33,515 nucleotides of DNA from an uncultured Eubacteriales bacterium. GTDB lineage: Bacteria; Bacillota; Clostridia; Oscillospirales; Acutalibacteraceae. Positions 33,449-33,515 of this stretch are shown here, in pieces. The stretch covers positions 1-33,515 of the forward strand of contig ONAS01000011.1 of assembly GCA_900315815.1 (NCBI GenBank), written 5' to 3'. Under the pieces are notes generated by a model. The model was not told the DNA's origin and made no database searches. It was given only the letters and a program-made list of their open reading frames with translations. The translations under genes and the position numbers were made by a program. Position 1 is the first letter of the stretch; each line of letters begins with the position of its first letter.

Positions 33449-33515
33449 CATCGATTTTGAGGAAGGGACCGCCGCAAGGGTCAAATATCACCGATGCGTC
33501 ATCACACTGCCGTCG

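Noticed and set aside
1..33515. tRNA, rRNA, CRISPR array, integrase or transposase
   Set aside because: Intergenic regions were read on both strands; none shows tRNA arms, spaced identical repeats with unique spacers, or recombinase motifs.

Overview
The window reads as a chromosomal segment of a GC-rich Clostridia bacterium, probably Oscillospiraceae/Ruminococcus-like. The grounds are the gene order rimP-nusA-ylxR-ylxQ-infB-rbfA-nrnA-truB, strong Shine-Dalgarno sites and TTGACA/TATAAT promoters, a secreted GH53 galactanase with a type I dockerin, and REP/MITE-like palindromes of a kind I associate with this group. This is inference from content; no database search was possible.

Layout. 1-7286: the minus-strand transcription/translation operon, from a strong promoter (7258-7286) to a terminator that overlaps the truB stop codon. 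7352-9206: cysK with a leader that carries a perfect palindromic operator and an 18-codon upstream ORF, then an ECF-type membrane protein. 9209-11769: a 7-bp tandem repeat, mnmA, a small lipoprotein, and a divergent Rrf2/IscR-type regulator whose promoter spacer contains a relative of the cysK operator. 11894-15921: a malQ-glgP glycogen/maltodextrin operon. 16092-18375: divergent cinA-C and rsmE-mtnN, whose two promoters share one self-complementary -35 hexamer. 18405-21963: a lipoprotein C39 peptidase, a flavin-type oxidase and an alpha/beta hydrolase in one minus-strand operon, and an acyltransferase-3 membrane protein. 21992-23532: the GH53-dockerin enzyme.

23574-33448 looks accessory and plasmid- or ICE-like. 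It holds a DnaB/RecA-type helicase, a winged-helix protein resembling a replication initiator, an AT-rich stretch with four phased 21-22 bp iterons, and a four-gene operon. That operon encodes two unknown proteins, a VirD4/TraG-type ATPase broken by one in-frame TAA, and an intact ClpP-like peptidase. After it come a convergent SF1 helicase with a possible nuclease tail and an unknown protein. No integrase, relaxase, att site, tRNA, rRNA or CRISPR array was seen.

The most notable signals are the iteron array next to the Rep-like gene, the operator pair linking the Rrf2 regulator to cysK together with the Cys/Arg leader peptide, the broken coupling ATPase beside a ClpP paralogue, and three unrelated repeat types in the gaps of the nusA-infB operon.
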